A stretch of DNA of 64,000 nucleotides from Pollutibacter soli (GCA_029269725.1 JARJHS010000004.1:492152-556151); one strand, 5' to 3'; counted from the stretch's first letter, positions 44,258 to 53,495 are shown. Translations and numbers: made by a program. Notes: generated from the letters alone by a model not told the origin.

Positions 44258-45541
44258 ATGCGCATCCTGGCATGTATTCTTTCAATCGTATTTTCTTCTT
44301 ACGGCCAAGCACAGACTAATGTTATCAAAGCAAAATCCTATATCGATGTAAGGTCCGGGAAACTCATTTCTCCCGCCACCATATTGATTGAAAAAGGAAT
44401 TATCAAAGCAATCAATCCTGTTTCTGTTCCGGACAGTGCAACTGTAATCAATCTCCCGGACAAAATTCTGCTACCGGGCCTTATTGATGCACATGTACAT
44501 ATTGATATGAATCTTGGACAGGGTTATGCCTTTCAACCAATAACGGAAAATCCTGCAAAGGCTGCCTTGCGTGCATCTGCAAATGCAAAAGCAACTCTGA
44601 TGGGAGGGGTTACTACGATCAGGAATATGGGACAAATTCACCATACGCCGATGTTGATTGATGTTGCACTTTCCGAAGCTGCGGAAAATGATTGGATAGA
44701 GTCGCCGAGAATTGTTCCATCCGGTCATTTCCTGAGTATCACTGGCGGCCATGGCGACCCGGTGATGCAGGGAAATTTTGCAGAAGGTGTTATTGAAACC
44801 GGGCCGGAAAATGGCGTTGCAGATGGCATCGATGAAGTTGTTAAAGCTACACGTTACCAGATCCGTTATGGTGCGAAGGTGATTAAACTGATGGCCACGG
44901 CAGGAGTGTTTTCTTTGGAAGGTACAGTTGGTGCACAACAGTATTCATTCGGTGAAATGAAAGCAATTGTTGATGAAGCAAGCAGACACCATGTAAAAGT
45001 TGCGGCTCATGCACATGGGACGGAGGGAATTATATCAGCCATAAATGCCGGCGTGGCTTCGATCGAACATGGATCTCTTCAAACAGATAGTTCAATTGCT
45101 TTAATGAAAGCAAAAAATGTGTTCCTGGTACCTACTACGGGTTTATTAGATGTGATTGCCGGCAGCTTTGACAAACTGGACCCGATCATCGTAGAAAAAG
45201 CAAAATTCATTACTGCAAAAGCAAAAGAGAGTCATACCAAAGCTATCAAAGCGGGAGTCAGATTTGCAATGGGTACCGATGCACCATTATTACCCCACGG
45301 AAAAAATGCATACGAGTTGACAGCCCTGGTTAATCGGGGAATGAAACCAATTGAAGCAATACAGGCAGCAACAGTTAACGCTGCTGAGTTGTTGGGAGTA
45401 AATGATCGGGGTGAAATGAAAGAAGGACTTATTGCAGATATTATTGCTGTTGACAGCAATCCGCTCGAGAATATTTCGGTGATGGAGAAAGTTGTTTTTG
45501 TAATGAAGGGTGGTAAAGTTTTTAAAAACTTGTCCCGCTGA
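44258..45541 (+). CDS. Secreted metal-dependent amidohydrolase (imidazolonepropionase-like)
   Basis: 427 residues with signal peptide MRILACILSIVFSSYGQAQ. The amidohydrolase barrel motifs are LPGLIDAHVHID near residue 72 (HxH), KVIKLMATAG near 207 (Lys), VAAHAHGTEG near 247, IEHGS near 270 and AMGTDAPLLPHG near 345. This branch includes Xaa-Pro dipeptidases/prolidase-like and imidazolonepropionase-like proteins. It is probably a periplasmic hydrolase of small amides or peptides. Confidence 0.85.
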   Translation: MRILACILSIVFSSYGQAQTNVIKAKSYIDVRSGKLISPATILIEKGIIKAINPVSVPDSATVINLPDKILLPGLIDAHVHIDMNLGQGYAFQPITENPAKAALRASANAKATLMGGVTTIRNMGQIHHTPMLIDVALSEAAENDWIESPRIVPSGHFLSITGGHGDPVMQGNFAEGVIETGPENGVADGIDEVVKATRYQIRYGAKVIKLMATAGVFSLEGTVGAQQYSFGEMKAIVDEASRHHVKVAAHAHGTEGIISAINAGVASIEHGSLQTDSSIALMKAKNVFLVPTTGLLDVIAGSFDKLDPIIVEKAKFITAKAKESHTKAIKAGVRFAMGTDAPLLPHGKNAYELTALVNRGMKPIEAIQAATVNAAELLGVNDRGEMKEGLIADIIAVDSNPLENISVMEKVVFVMKGGKVFKNLSR

Positions 45542-45936
45542 TCGAATGGCTGAGCAGACTTGCTTTTTTAGTCAGATTACTGATTCTGGCAATGCAATCT
45601 TGTTAATCAGTGCATATATGTGGAATGTATTCTGAAAATCATTCCACAGAAGCTCCATAATGACATAGCCATTTTTGCTGCCTGTATTTTTACCGTGGCC
45701 ATATTATCCCGTGAAAGCGACGATAAGTTTTACTATGGCGGCACCTGTACCGGCGACTGCCTCATAAAAGCGTTACTGTATTGTTCTGATAAGAGGCGAG
45801 CGCATGGCGGGAGTTTGAATTTTAAGCACTGGAATTTTCGCATTGATGATATTTCAAATCAGATTTTTCCCTACCTTCGCAGCCGCGAATGAAATCTGGG
45901 TTTGTGTCACTAATCTGATTTTCAATTATTTGCGAT
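45542..45936. other. Spacer before the tRNA, no convincing gene
   Basis: A 90-codon frame at 45620-45892 begins with GTG, has no domain and overlaps the tRNA promoter region, so it is not called. TACCTTCG at 45872-45879 resembles the -7 consensus and lies about 60 bases before the tRNA, a likely promoter. Confidence 0.4.
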
Positions 45937-46010
45937 CGGGAAGTAGCGCAGGCCGGTAGCGCACCTGGTTTGGGACCAGGGGGTCGCAGGTTCGAATCCT
46001 GTCTTCCCGA
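45937..46010 (+). tRNA. tRNA-Pro(TGG)
   Basis: Full cloverleaf: acceptor CGGGAAG/CTTCCCG, anticodon stem CCTGG/CCAGG with loop TTTGGGA (anticodon TGG at 45971-45973), T arm GCAGG-TTCGAAT-CCTGT and discriminator A. CCA is not fully encoded (ACAAA follows). Confidence 0.96.
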
Positions 46011-46011
46011 C

Positions 46012-46047
46012 AAACGCCCGCCAAAGCTTAGCAAGGTGGGCGTTTTT
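46012..46047 (+). terminator. Terminator of tRNA-Pro
   Basis: AAACGCCCGCC (46012-46022) pairs with GGTGGGCGTTT (46035-46045) over 11 bp with one G-T wobble, and the T-run continues to 46047. Confidence 0.88.
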
Positions 46048-46187
46048 ATTTATCGACCGTCAACCTACCTGATAAACACCACCTGTAATTCGTATTGTTA
46101 ATCTTTTCAAGAAAAAGGATGTTGTTCGGCATTGATTCAACTATTTATGCGGAATAGTGTTTAGTAACAACATCAAGCTTGTATCTC

Positions 46188-46919
46188 ATGGTTTTTATCC
46201 TTTGTTTCTTTGTTGCGCATTGGTATTTATCGCTTTTTTCCCAGACGTTTTTCCAGCACAGGTACGCGGCCCACAAATCATTTGATATGAACAAAGGCTG
46301 GGAGAAATTTTTCTTTGTATTCGCTTGGATCACACAGGGATCGTCCTATTTAAGTCCATGGGCATATGGAGTTATGCATCGCATGCATCACGCATATGCA
46401 GATACGGAACTGGATCCGCACTCGCCTAAATATGATAAAAATCTCATGGCGATGATGTGGCGCACGAAAAACATCTATGCCGGGATCATGGGAAAGCGGA
46501 TTGCAGTTGATCCGAAATTTACAAAGAATGTTCCTGAATGGAGGTCCTTCGACGTTTTTGCGAATGGCTGGTTTTCACGAGTGCTTTGGATTGGTGTTTA
46601 TGTCTGGATATATATTGCCTTTGCGCCTTATTGGTGGCTTTTCCTTTTATTACCTTTTCATATCGTGATGGGCCCATTGCATGGCGTTATCATCAATTGG
46701 TATGCACACAGGTATGGCCACGTGAATTTTGAGACCTCAGATACTTCAAAAAACCTTTTCAGGTTCGACTGGCTGATGTTTGGTGAAGGATATCATAACA
46801 ATCACCACGTGCATCCTTCGCGTAGCAACTTTGCGATGGGGAAAGGTGAATTTGATCTATGTTACCCGATAATCTTAGTTCTGCAAAAGTTCAGAGTGAT
46901 CAGGTTTGCAAAAGCCTGA
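46188..46919 (+). CDS. Membrane fatty-acid (acyl-CoA) desaturase
   Basis: 243 residues, the short form common in Bacteroidota. Three histidine boxes for the di-iron centre: HRYAAH near 24, HRMHHAYADTELDPHSP near 63 and GEGYHNNHH near 205. Several membrane segments lie between (LILCFFVAHW-type start, IGVYVWIYIAFAPYWWLFLLL). It introduces a double bond into fatty acyl chains at the inner membrane. ATG 46188 is preferred over a TTG three codons earlier. Confidence 0.92.
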   Translation: MVFILCFFVAHWYLSLFSQTFFQHRYAAHKSFDMNKGWEKFFFVFAWITQGSSYLSPWAYGVMHRMHHAYADTELDPHSPKYDKNLMAMMWRTKNIYAGIMGKRIAVDPKFTKNVPEWRSFDVFANGWFSRVLWIGVYVWIYIAFAPYWWLFLLLPFHIVMGPLHGVIINWYAHRYGHVNFETSDTSKNLFRFDWLMFGEGYHNNHHVHPSRSNFAMGKGEFDLCYPIILVLQKFRVIRFAKA

Positions 46920-46966
46920 TTTTTCAAAAAATATTGCCTTTATATCTGAATTCATTTTCAAATCTC

Positions 46967-46998
46967 AAAAAGCCTTTCAGTATGCTGAAGGGCTTTTT
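46967..46998. terminator. Bidirectional terminator between convergent genes
   Basis: AAAAAGCCTTTCAG (46967-46980), TATG, CTGAAGGGCTTTTT (46985-46998): 14-bp stem with one wobble and A/T tracts on both sides. It can end both the desaturase and the PepSY-like gene. Confidence 0.92.
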
Positions 46999-47035
46999 AG
47001 ATGTAAAGCACTAAGATTTACCAAAACCAATGGTG

Positions 47036-47587
47036 TTACCATTCTTTAAAAAAGGAAATATTTCCCTCCATGTCAGATTGGAGAATCAATGTTTTACTTC
47101 CTTTGGTAAGCTCGATAAAATAATTGTCCTTGTCTTCAAAGGATTGACCATACAAAGCCATATCGGTTTCGTTGTCTTCTTCATCATCAAATAAAATCAC
47201 TTCTTTTTTTGTATAATCTGCGTATTTGCTATTGATGATTTGCTGAGCCCTGGCGGGTATATCTGAGAATGATGCCTGGGAAGTCGTTCCTACCAGTTTG
47301 TTTTGCGTATCATAGTAGGCGGAAAGTGGTTTGCCGTTTTTCGTGAATGATGCAACATCAAAAGCGCCTTCTTTCTGCCAGCTGACATGTTGAGCGTTTT
47401 CAAAATCCTCTTTGAAATGCATCATAGAAACGGAGCTGACATCATGTTTTTTGTGTTCTTCCTTTTTTTCTTTTTTGGATGCCGGGTTTTCCTGGGAATG
47501 TTTATCTGCATTTGAAACTGATGATTGAGCATGGGCTGCGCCAGCAGAAATAATAGCGGCAGCGGAGATGATAAATAGTTTTTTCAT
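47036..47587 (-). CDS. Periplasmic PepSY-like small protein
   Basis: 183 residues. Signal peptide MKKLFIISAAAIISAGAAHAQ, a charged linker (KKEKKEEHKKHD), then FKEDFENAQHVSWQKEGAFDVASFTKNGKPLSAYYDTQNKLVGT…IPARAQQIINSKYADY…EVILFDDEEDNETD, the pattern of the putative beta-lactamase-inhibitor-like PepSY-like domain of this phylum. Exact role unknown. ATG 47587 is used because it starts the signal peptide. Confidence 0.75.
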   Translation of the reverse strand: MKKLFIISAAAIISAGAAHAQSSVSNADKHSQENPASKKEKKEEHKKHDVSSVSMMHFKEDFENAQHVSWQKEGAFDVASFTKNGKPLSAYYDTQNKLVGTTSQASFSDIPARAQQIINSKYADYTKKEVILFDDEEDNETDMALYGQSFEDKDNYFIELTKGSKTLILQSDMEGNISFFKEW

Positions 47588-47753
47588 TGTGGAAGATTTT
47601 TCTGTTAAAAAAATGTTGCAGTATCTGTCACTGCTCAACAAATCTCCTATCCGCTATGTGAATGTCAATTGTAAAATCGTCGAATCGACAAAATCAATAG
47701 GCGAAGAAATACAAATGATGTTTGACTGTTACCAGGCAAATTCTGCGAATCGA

Positions 47754-47930
47754 CTATTCAATTCCTGTCATCTCAACAAAACAGTAACTCGCATGCACAT
47801 CATAGCCCATGCCATTTTTTTTCAGTGCCTGGATAATCGCATGTGTCTTCTATGTATACGGACTCGCAACACACTGGCCATTTCCAATCACTTCAAACGA
47901 ATGCAACAAGGTTTTCTTCGATACAACCAC
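47754..47930 (-). pseudogene. Possible remnant of a small gene with an in-frame stop
   Basis: A 58-codon frame from GTG 47930 reads VVVSKKTLLHSFEVIGNGQ, CVASPYT, then a TAG at 47850-47852, and continues KTHAIIQALKKNGMGYDVH, ASYCFVEMTGIE to a stop at 47754. A single C-to-T change (CAG to TAG) would explain the break. The wording looks protein-like but no family is recognised. The rest of the 47588-48264 spacer shows nothing coding; plus-strand frames there are unconvincing. Confidence 0.3.
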
Positions 47931-48264
47931 TCAATGTCATGTTTTTCATGCGCAGCAGGTTCGGTCAGCACATTTACAAGTCGTTTTTCCAATCAGACAG
48001 GAGCATCAACTCTTTCAATATTCAGAAAAGGTTTACTCAACTGAATATAATGCCCAAACCCTAATTGATTATAATGCCGAAGTTGATGCCGTGAGGAAAA
48101 TTCCAGGCAATGTTAGAGACGGTGAAGTCAACTGATAAACATTATGAGGAATGGGATCTTCCGATTTCCTTACAGGAAATAATTCGTTGAGAATTGTCGT
48201 GATTCTCTCCCGGATTGTCGCAACCCACCGCTTCATTCGCGATCCGTATGCATAGCTTTGAAGT

Positions 48265-48834
48265 ATGAGAAAATTAATTCTTTCGATGCAGGTTTCTTTG
48301 GACGGATATGTTGAATCTCCATCCGGAGATATGGATTGGATGGATATCAGCAGCAACGAAGGCTGGGCTGTTGTGTTTGATATGATGAAGAATGTTGACC
48401 TGCTTCTCCTCGGAAGAAATATGTATCCGGGTTATCGTGATTTCTGGAAACATGCGCTTGCTGATCTTGCTGCAGCTGAAAATGATCGTAAGTATGCACG
48501 TATAGCAGATAGCTTACCGCATATCGTTTTTTCAAAAACACTCAAAGAACCAGGATGGTCAAATACGATCATCAATTCAGGCGATCCGACCAGAGAAATT
48601 TCAAAATTCAAAAGCCAGGATGGCAAGGATATTTATCTCGTGGGTGGTGCGATGTTAGCGTCAACTGCGCTGGATGCGAAACTGGTTGATGTATTGGTAC
48701 TGAAAATTGCGCCATTTTTGTTAGGCGGAGGTAAGTCATTGTTTAAAGATCTTCATACCAGGCAGGAATTAAAACTAACCGATGTCCGATCTTTTTCGGA
48801 TGGTATGGTGGACCTGACTTACCGGCGCAGATAA
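48265..48834 (+). CDS. Dihydrofolate reductase-like (RibD C-terminal) oxidoreductase
   Basis: 189 residues: MRKLILSMQVSLDGYVESPSGDMDWM, LLLLGRNMYPGYRDFW near 50, HIVFSKTLKEPGWSNT near 85, and IYLVGGAMLASTAL near 118. This is the YyaP/YwjB branch of the DHFR-like/RibD C-terminal fold. NADPH-dependent reductase of unknown substrate. TAGCTTTG ends four bases before the ATG, so if it is the -7 box the transcript would be nearly leaderless. Confidence 0.87.
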   Translation: MRKLILSMQVSLDGYVESPSGDMDWMDISSNEGWAVVFDMMKNVDLLLLGRNMYPGYRDFWKHALADLAAAENDRKYARIADSLPHIVFSKTLKEPGWSNTIINSGDPTREISKFKSQDGKDIYLVGGAMLASTALDAKLVDVLVLKIAPFLLGGGKSLFKDLHTRQELKLTDVRSFSDGMVDLTYRRR

Positions 48835-48837
48835 TAA

Positions 48838-48895
48838 AAGTTATTAAGACAACGAAGAACGAACAACGAAGAACGAACAACGAACAAAACCACCA
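48838..48895. repeat. GAACAACGAA-type quasi-repeat tail
   Basis: Directly after the reductase stop: ACAACGAAGAACGA, then ACAACGAAGAACGA again, then ACAACGAACAAAACC. A 14-base unit is repeated two to three times. Same kind as the segment at 5336-5370. Confidence 0.8.
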
Positions 48896-48917
48896 GTTCT
48901 CACTTCACCATCCATCC

Positions 48918-50162
48918 CTATTTAGTTGTTCTTTTCAACAGATATTCAATTGTTGAGCCCTGAATAATGATCGAAAGAATTACAACTGCATAGGTCACTG
49001 ATATCAGGTGACCGGCATCATGGTTGTCTGATAGACTCAATGCAAGACCAATGGAAATGCCGCCACGCAGGCCGCACCACGTTAAAATTTTAATTGCATG
49101 ATTTTCCAATGGGCGTTTTCGATTAATAAAATAACCAGGAACGAATATGGATACCCACCGGGCAACTATAACTGCAATAAAGCATAATGGCGCTACTATG
49201 ATCAGGTGGGAATGCACAGGTATTACCAGCATTTCAAGACCAATGAGCAGGAAGAGCATAGCATTCAGTATTTCATCGATCAGCTCCCAGAATTTCAGCA
49301 GATAATCTTCGGTAATCTTATTCAACGCTCTTTGACGTCCATGATTGCCGACGATAATTCCTGCTACTGCCATGGATAGCGCACCGGAGATATTCAGTTG
49401 TTCAGCAACCAGATATCCGCCCATTACTAAGGCAATAGTGATGAATATTTCAGTTTTATAATCATCGATGGTTCTGATCAGGTAAAAACATCCATAACCT
49501 GTAATAAAGCCCCATGCCAGTCCTCCACCTGCTTCGCGTATAAAGAGCCAGATGATCTGCAGATAATTCAAACCGGTCGTCCCGCTTTCAGCCAGTTCCA
49601 CAAGACCAATGAACAACACAATTCCGGCACTGTCATTCAATAGCGATTCGCCTGCAACTTTTGTTTGCAATCCTTTTGGCAAACCAGACTTGGATAAAAT
49701 ACTTCCCACTGCGATCGGATCAGTGGGTGAAATCAATGCACCAAAAATAAAACAGTAGATGGGCGGCACGTGTAATAAACCTACCCGGTAAAGTAAATAG
49801 AGCAATGATCCTACGACAACTGTACTGATGATAACACTGATAGTAGAGAAGGTAATTATAGAACCGATGTCTTTTCTGAAACTATCCATCTCCACATGCA
49901 ATCCTCCGGCAAACAATAAAAATCCGAGCATGATGTGCATCAGCAGGTCCGAAAAATTGACTTTGTTGATCAATCCTTTCATCTCTAAACTCATGTTGGG
50001 AAACCAGTTTCCAAGCAATAAAAGCAAGAGAGAAAATATCAATGAAATCAAAAGAATGCCCATCGATGAAGGCAGCCGGAAAAATCTTGTGTTCAGGTAA
50101 CTGAACATCGCCATAAAAATGGTGAGGATAATAAATGCCGTATAGATCGTTTGTGTCTGCAT
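48918..50162 (-). CDS. Na+/H+ antiporter of the CPA1 (NhaP) family
   Basis: 414 residues with about 12 membrane segments. Conserved FGALISPTDPIAVGSILSKSGLPKGLQTKVAGESLLNDSAGIVLF carries the ND motif of the transport site near 170. Later segments include LSMAVAGIIVGNHGRQRAL and WCGLRGGISIGLALSL, with Arg near residue 360. It exchanges cytoplasmic Na+ or K+ for H+ at the inner membrane. ATG 50162 is preferred to a TTG 11 codons upstream. Confidence 0.92.
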   Translation of the reverse strand: MQTQTIYTAFIILTIFMAMFSYLNTRFFRLPSSMGILLISLIFSLLLLLLGNWFPNMSLEMKGLINKVNFSDLLMHIMLGFLLFAGGLHVEMDSFRKDIGSIITFSTISVIISTVVVGSLLYLLYRVGLLHVPPIYCFIFGALISPTDPIAVGSILSKSGLPKGLQTKVAGESLLNDSAGIVLFIGLVELAESGTTGLNYLQIIWLFIREAGGGLAWGFITGYGCFYLIRTIDDYKTEIFITIALVMGGYLVAEQLNISGALSMAVAGIIVGNHGRQRALNKITEDYLLKFWELIDEILNAMLFLLIGLEMLVIPVHSHLIIVAPLCFIAVIVARWVSIFVPGYFINRKRPLENHAIKILTWCGLRGGISIGLALSLSDNHDAGHLISVTYAVVILSIIIQGSTIEYLLKRTTK

Positions 50163-50263
50163 CCGGCGAAAAAGTCCTTGCAACAAATTCCGCAAAGACT
50201 ATTCGCTAAGATAGCAAAAGCACTTAGATGAACTCAATCATCCAATCTGAAAAAAACGCGCTG

Positions 50264-50917
50264 TTATTGTTGACCCTGTTTTCTGTAACTGTATTCTGTA
50301 CCCGCCATTAATGGATGTCCACCCGTGAGTTTTCCATCTTCAGGTTTCAGCCTGAGGTTTTGGCAATACACCTCTGTGATCCATTCTTCGATCTGAACTG
50401 TGTATTCATTAAAATCTCCGTCAGGCAAACTGATCACACTAAACCTGTCCGGGCAAAGTTCAAATAACACCTGTATCTCCTTGTATTTGCCCGCAGGGAA
50501 AATAACTTCGCCGTGACTGTTAGTGGTTTTATCAATATCGCCTGCAGGCGTATGCATGCGAAACACGACGTGCTGTAATACCATTGGGTTTGTACCTGCT
50601 ACTTTGAATCTCACACCCGGTGAAGTTTTCTTTACGGAACTGATCAGCTTAAAATCTGCAGGATGACGTGTGCCACTATTCAATACCACGTTGCCCTCAT
50701 CGTCCACGCGCCAGTGACCTTTGCCTGCACGATCGAGCGCACCATAGCTGAAGAAGAATTCAAAACTGCTATCGGGTTTCAACCAGAATCCGGATGCCAT
50801 TTCTCTTACGCCTGTCAGGTAATATTCGCCCGGTATTAAATCCATTTTCGTTTGTGCTTTTGCGTTGATGAACAACAATAGAAGTATTGAAATGTTGATT
50901 GGTTTGATTCGAAACAT
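50264..50917 (-). CDS. Secreted protein of unknown function
   Basis: 217 residues. Signal peptide MFRIKPINISILLLLFINAKAQ, then a beta-rich domain beginning LIPGEYYLTGVREMASGFWLKPDSSFEFFFSYGALDRAGKGHW, a pattern seen in many unannotated proteins of this phylum that resemble lipocalin-like stress proteins. The C-terminal half has no recognisable motif. Single gene. Confidence 0.65.
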   Translation of the reverse strand: MFRIKPINISILLLLFINAKAQTKMDLIPGEYYLTGVREMASGFWLKPDSSFEFFFSYGALDRAGKGHWRVDDEGNVVLNSGTRHPADFKLISSVKKTSPGVRFKVAGTNPMVLQHVVFRMHTPAGDIDKTTNSHGEVIFPAGKYKEIQVLFELCPDRFSVISLPDGDFNEYTVQIEEWITEVYCQNLRLKPEDGKLTGGHPLMAGTEYSYRKQGQQ

Positions 50918-50999
50918 ATGCTATTTTTTACAAAGAAGGCAGCAAGACATGTAGAGATTCAATCGCAAATTTAATTGTTCTGCAGTTGGCCGTTTCCGA

Positions 51000-51183
51000 C
51001 AAAGAGAATACAGGATACAGGGAGAAAACTGAAAACCGAAAACCTGCCTGCCGCATGCGCGTCCGGGCAGACAGTCTGAAAATTGTTAGAAAAACATAAG
51101 TGCAACTGTGTAATTTCTGTTGCCTTTTCCTGCTTTCTACCACGCTCACTGTAGAATATCTGCTGCCCGCTGACCGCTGCCTG
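51000..51183. repeat. Quasi-repeats between two minus-strand genes
   Basis: 51003-51042 is purine-rich (ATACAGGATACAGG, AAAACTGAAAACCGAAAACC). CCTGCCTGCC (51043-51052) and GGCAGACAG (51066-51074) form a small imperfect inverted repeat. On the minus strand, 51183 down to about 51150 directly follows the neighbouring gene's stop with CAGGCAGCGGTCAGCGGGCAGCAG. No gene. Confidence 0.55.
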
Positions 51184-52008
51184 TCACGGTATATCAATCG
51201 CCCTGATCGTAATCTTATTCTCAATAGTTCCACTTCCATAATTATCCTTAAACACCGCCTTCACTTCATATTTCTCTTCCCATTCCATTGGTTTGCCCGT
51301 ATTGACTGTAGCACTCAACACCGACACACTATCCTTGCTGAATACATTTTTTCCTTCGAAAAGATCAGGCGCAGAAAGCAGGACATTTCCTTTCATGTCT
51401 TTTATTTCCAACGAACAGGTTACAAAAACTTTCCCGTCTTTTGAATCAAAACCACTTACGCCTTCATTGATTATTTTGAAACTTTCACCAATGGGGATGT
51501 CGTTATGAGTCAGGGTTTCATTATTCATCACAATGCGTGTCCTCTCGGGCTTCAGGCCGCTGTATTTCGTCACAAGGCCTGTATCCAGCTCTTTTGTAAT
51601 GCCAGTCGTTTTGAGTTTACAAGCCATGAAAAAAATACTGATCAGCAGTATTGAAAGTGCAGGTGTAAGCGATGCGCCAGAAAAAAGTTTTTGGAAGGAT
51701 ATTGTTTCCAGGCGGTCTGCGAAATAACACAGCCCATATATAGAAAGCCTCAGCAAAGTCATCAATATCCAACCGGTGAGGATTACACGAAGAAGGATCA
51801 CTCCATCTTCTTTCAATGAGAAGGGTATTTCATAAAGGATTGTTCTTATCCAGGCAAACACTGTGATCCCGGCACCCGCTCCGGCGAAAAATGTGAGTTT
51901 AAGATTTTGACGCAGTTGTTTGGTAAAATTCCGTTCCATTGTTGTTTTTTGTGGCGCAAATCTCACCAGATCCATGTTATCGGCAACCCGCTTTTGAGCA
52001 TTCTGCAT
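51184..52008 (-). CDS. Membrane protein of unknown function with periplasmic C-terminal domain
   Basis: 274 residues from ATG 52008 (52008, 51973 and 51939 are all in-frame ATGs). Three hydrophobic segments at about residues 40-60, 72-100 and 115-133 are followed by a soluble ~140-residue region with strands such as IPIGESFKIINEGVSGFDSKDGKVFVTCSLEIKDMKGNVL, perhaps Ig-like. No known family recognised. Directly downstream the sequence turns into repeat-like filler. Confidence 0.6.
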   Translation of the reverse strand: MQNAQKRVADNMDLVRFAPQKTTMERNFTKQLRQNLKLTFFAGAGAGITVFAWIRTILYEIPFSLKEDGVILLRVILTGWILMTLLRLSIYGLCYFADRLETISFQKLFSGASLTPALSILLISIFFMACKLKTTGITKELDTGLVTKYSGLKPERTRIVMNNETLTHNDIPIGESFKIINEGVSGFDSKDGKVFVTCSLEIKDMKGNVLLSAPDLFEGKNVFSKDSVSVLSATVNTGKPMEWEEKYEVKAVFKDNYGSGTIENKITIRAIDIP

Positions 52009-52113
52009 CAAAATGGCAATGGTTGGTGGAATGACTTAGCAGGAGGAATTGAAGGAGTATCTGGCAGGGGATACCTGGAGATCAAACCTACGCATTGCAA
52101 CAGAACCAGGGAG

Positions 52114-52548
52114 CTACTGCGCTTCGTACAAAAGCCTTATATGATCGTACAACAATTTTATTTTTTCAAGATGATTGACTGGAAACTTTCCGGCAATACG
52201 TTCGGTTCCCTTCCAGGAAAGAGCGATGGAATAAGCGTTTTGTAATGATTCGATATCAGCAAGACTGGCAAACAACATTTCTTTTTTAGCAGTACTCTGT
52301 ACCGTACCGATCTTTTGTGCGTTTCCGGGATGAGGGAACACTACTCCGGGATTTGTGTGTTCGAGAAACGTTTTCAGCTCAAGTGTGCATGCGGAAGACT
52401 CTTCAACAATCCGGCTGAATACTGCGCGGATATCGCCTTCAAGATCCTGGTATTGAGTCAGCAGACGACTATACCGGATCGCTGTATCCTGCTGAACCTC
52501 GTATAGTCGGGTCAATATTTCTAATGCCGGTGCCGATTGGTCTTCCAT
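52114..52548 (-). CDS. Four-helix-bundle protein (DUF2383/PA2169-like)
   Basis: 144 residues, fully helical by eye: LEILTRLYEVQQDTAIRYSRLL, LEGDIRAVFSRIVEESSACTLELKTFLE, a linker with HPGNAQKIGTVQS, then KKEMLFASLADIESLQNAYSIALSW and LEKIKLLYDHIRLLYEAQ. Order and lengths resemble the ferritin-like DUF2383/PA2169 family, though the metal ligands are not evident. Probably cytoplasmic; role unknown. It overlaps no neighbour and reads away from the FkbM gene by 80 bases. Confidence 0.5.
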   Translation of the reverse strand: MEDQSAPALEILTRLYEVQQDTAIRYSRLLTQYQDLEGDIRAVFSRIVEESSACTLELKTFLEHTNPGVVFPHPGNAQKIGTVQSTAKKEMLFASLADIESLQNAYSIALSWKGTERIAGKFPVNHLEKIKLLYDHIRLLYEAQ

Positions 52549-52628
52549 TGAGAACCTTCTCCAGCGCTACGTCTGCAAATATTGCACCGCGCAAAAATTC
52601 GACTTGATGTAAATCAACACTTTGGGCA

Positions 52629-53495
52629 TTACATCGAAGCATGTAAATCAACCCAGAATATATGGTGCCTGATTTTGTCGTGCCGGTCGAATTCGGCAAA
52701 TCTCTCTTTTATGATCTGGCGCATTTGTTCCGCCGTTTGCCACTTACCCAAAAGCATTTCACCAAATGGACCGGAAGAACTTTCAGTAAAATCGTGTTTA
52801 TACACTTTGTTGTACCAGTTCCTGGGTAACATGTTCTTTGGATAGACACCAACGATTTTACAAAACTTTTTTACAGCACGTAGAATGATGTTGTGTTGTT
52901 TGCTATAAAATGGAGTTCCGGAAACAGTGGCCAAAGTGTATTGATCAATAAGCTTAAATTTTTTGTATCCGAGTTGATTAAAGATATCCAAAGCAGTAAA
53001 AAGGGAACTCGCATCGCCATTCAGTTCACTCAGTGACAACCCTGATAATTCGACAGAAAAATAAAATGGGAGCAGATCATTTTGCTTCAATGTTTGCAGC
53101 ACAGGGATATCAGCACCTTCAATATCGATCTTGCAATATAATCCCATGCCATATTCCGAAAACAATGCAGCAAGACTAGTTGCAGGCACCCGAATGGTTT
53201 TGAATTTCCAGCCTGCTTCCAGGAGTCTTTTATTATATACGGATCCCTCACCGGATTCTTCTGTTACGTGAAATTCAACCTCACTCACACCTGTTCCTGT
53301 TACTGCCTTCGGTACAATCTGCAAGTTTCCATCGCTTACGGCCTTCCTGAATTTCAATTGCAGTTTGTTAACCAAATCGGGGTTTGCTTCCACAGCTATC
53401 ACACGATAGCCCATTTTCAGATACCAACCGGTATCATCGCCCTCATGTGCACCGACGTCATAGATTATTTGTGCACGTTCTGCATTTTTCTGCAT
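52629..53495 (-). CDS. FkbM-family methyltransferase
   Basis: 288 residues. The SAM site YDVGAHEGDDTGWYLKMGYRVIAVEANPD at residues 12-40, AVTGTGVSEVEFHV, and the FkbM-type CKIDIEGADIPVLQTLK near 120 are clear. A C-terminal extension (from about 200) is rich in basic and aromatic residues. It probably O-methylates a sugar or other small molecule, possibly in cell-surface polysaccharide, but no glycan-synthesis genes lie beside it. Confidence 0.85.
   Translation of the reverse strand: MQKNAERAQIIYDVGAHEGDDTGWYLKMGYRVIAVEANPDLVNKLQLKFRKAVSDGNLQIVPKAVTGTGVSEVEFHVTEESGEGSVYNKRLLEAGWKFKTIRVPATSLAALFSEYGMGLYCKIDIEGADIPVLQTLKQNDLLPFYFSVELSGLSLSELNGDASSLFTALDIFNQLGYKKFKLIDQYTLATVSGTPFYSKQHNIILRAVKKFCKIVGVYPKNMLPRNWYNKVYKHDFTESSSGPFGEMLLGKWQTAEQMRQIIKERFAEFDRHDKIRHHIFWVDLHASM

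Noticed and set aside
44037-44351. Alternative open frame upstream of the amidohydrolase
   Set aside because: It overlaps pyrimidine-rich filler and the true signal peptide. No domain.
45620-45892. 90-codon plus-strand frame before tRNA-Pro
   Set aside because: GTG start, no domain, and overlap with the tRNA promoter region.
47568-48135. Overlapping plus-strand frames in the spacer before the DHFR-like gene
   Set aside because: They overlap the start of the PepSY-like gene on the other strand, are Cys/His/Phe-rich and look like noise.
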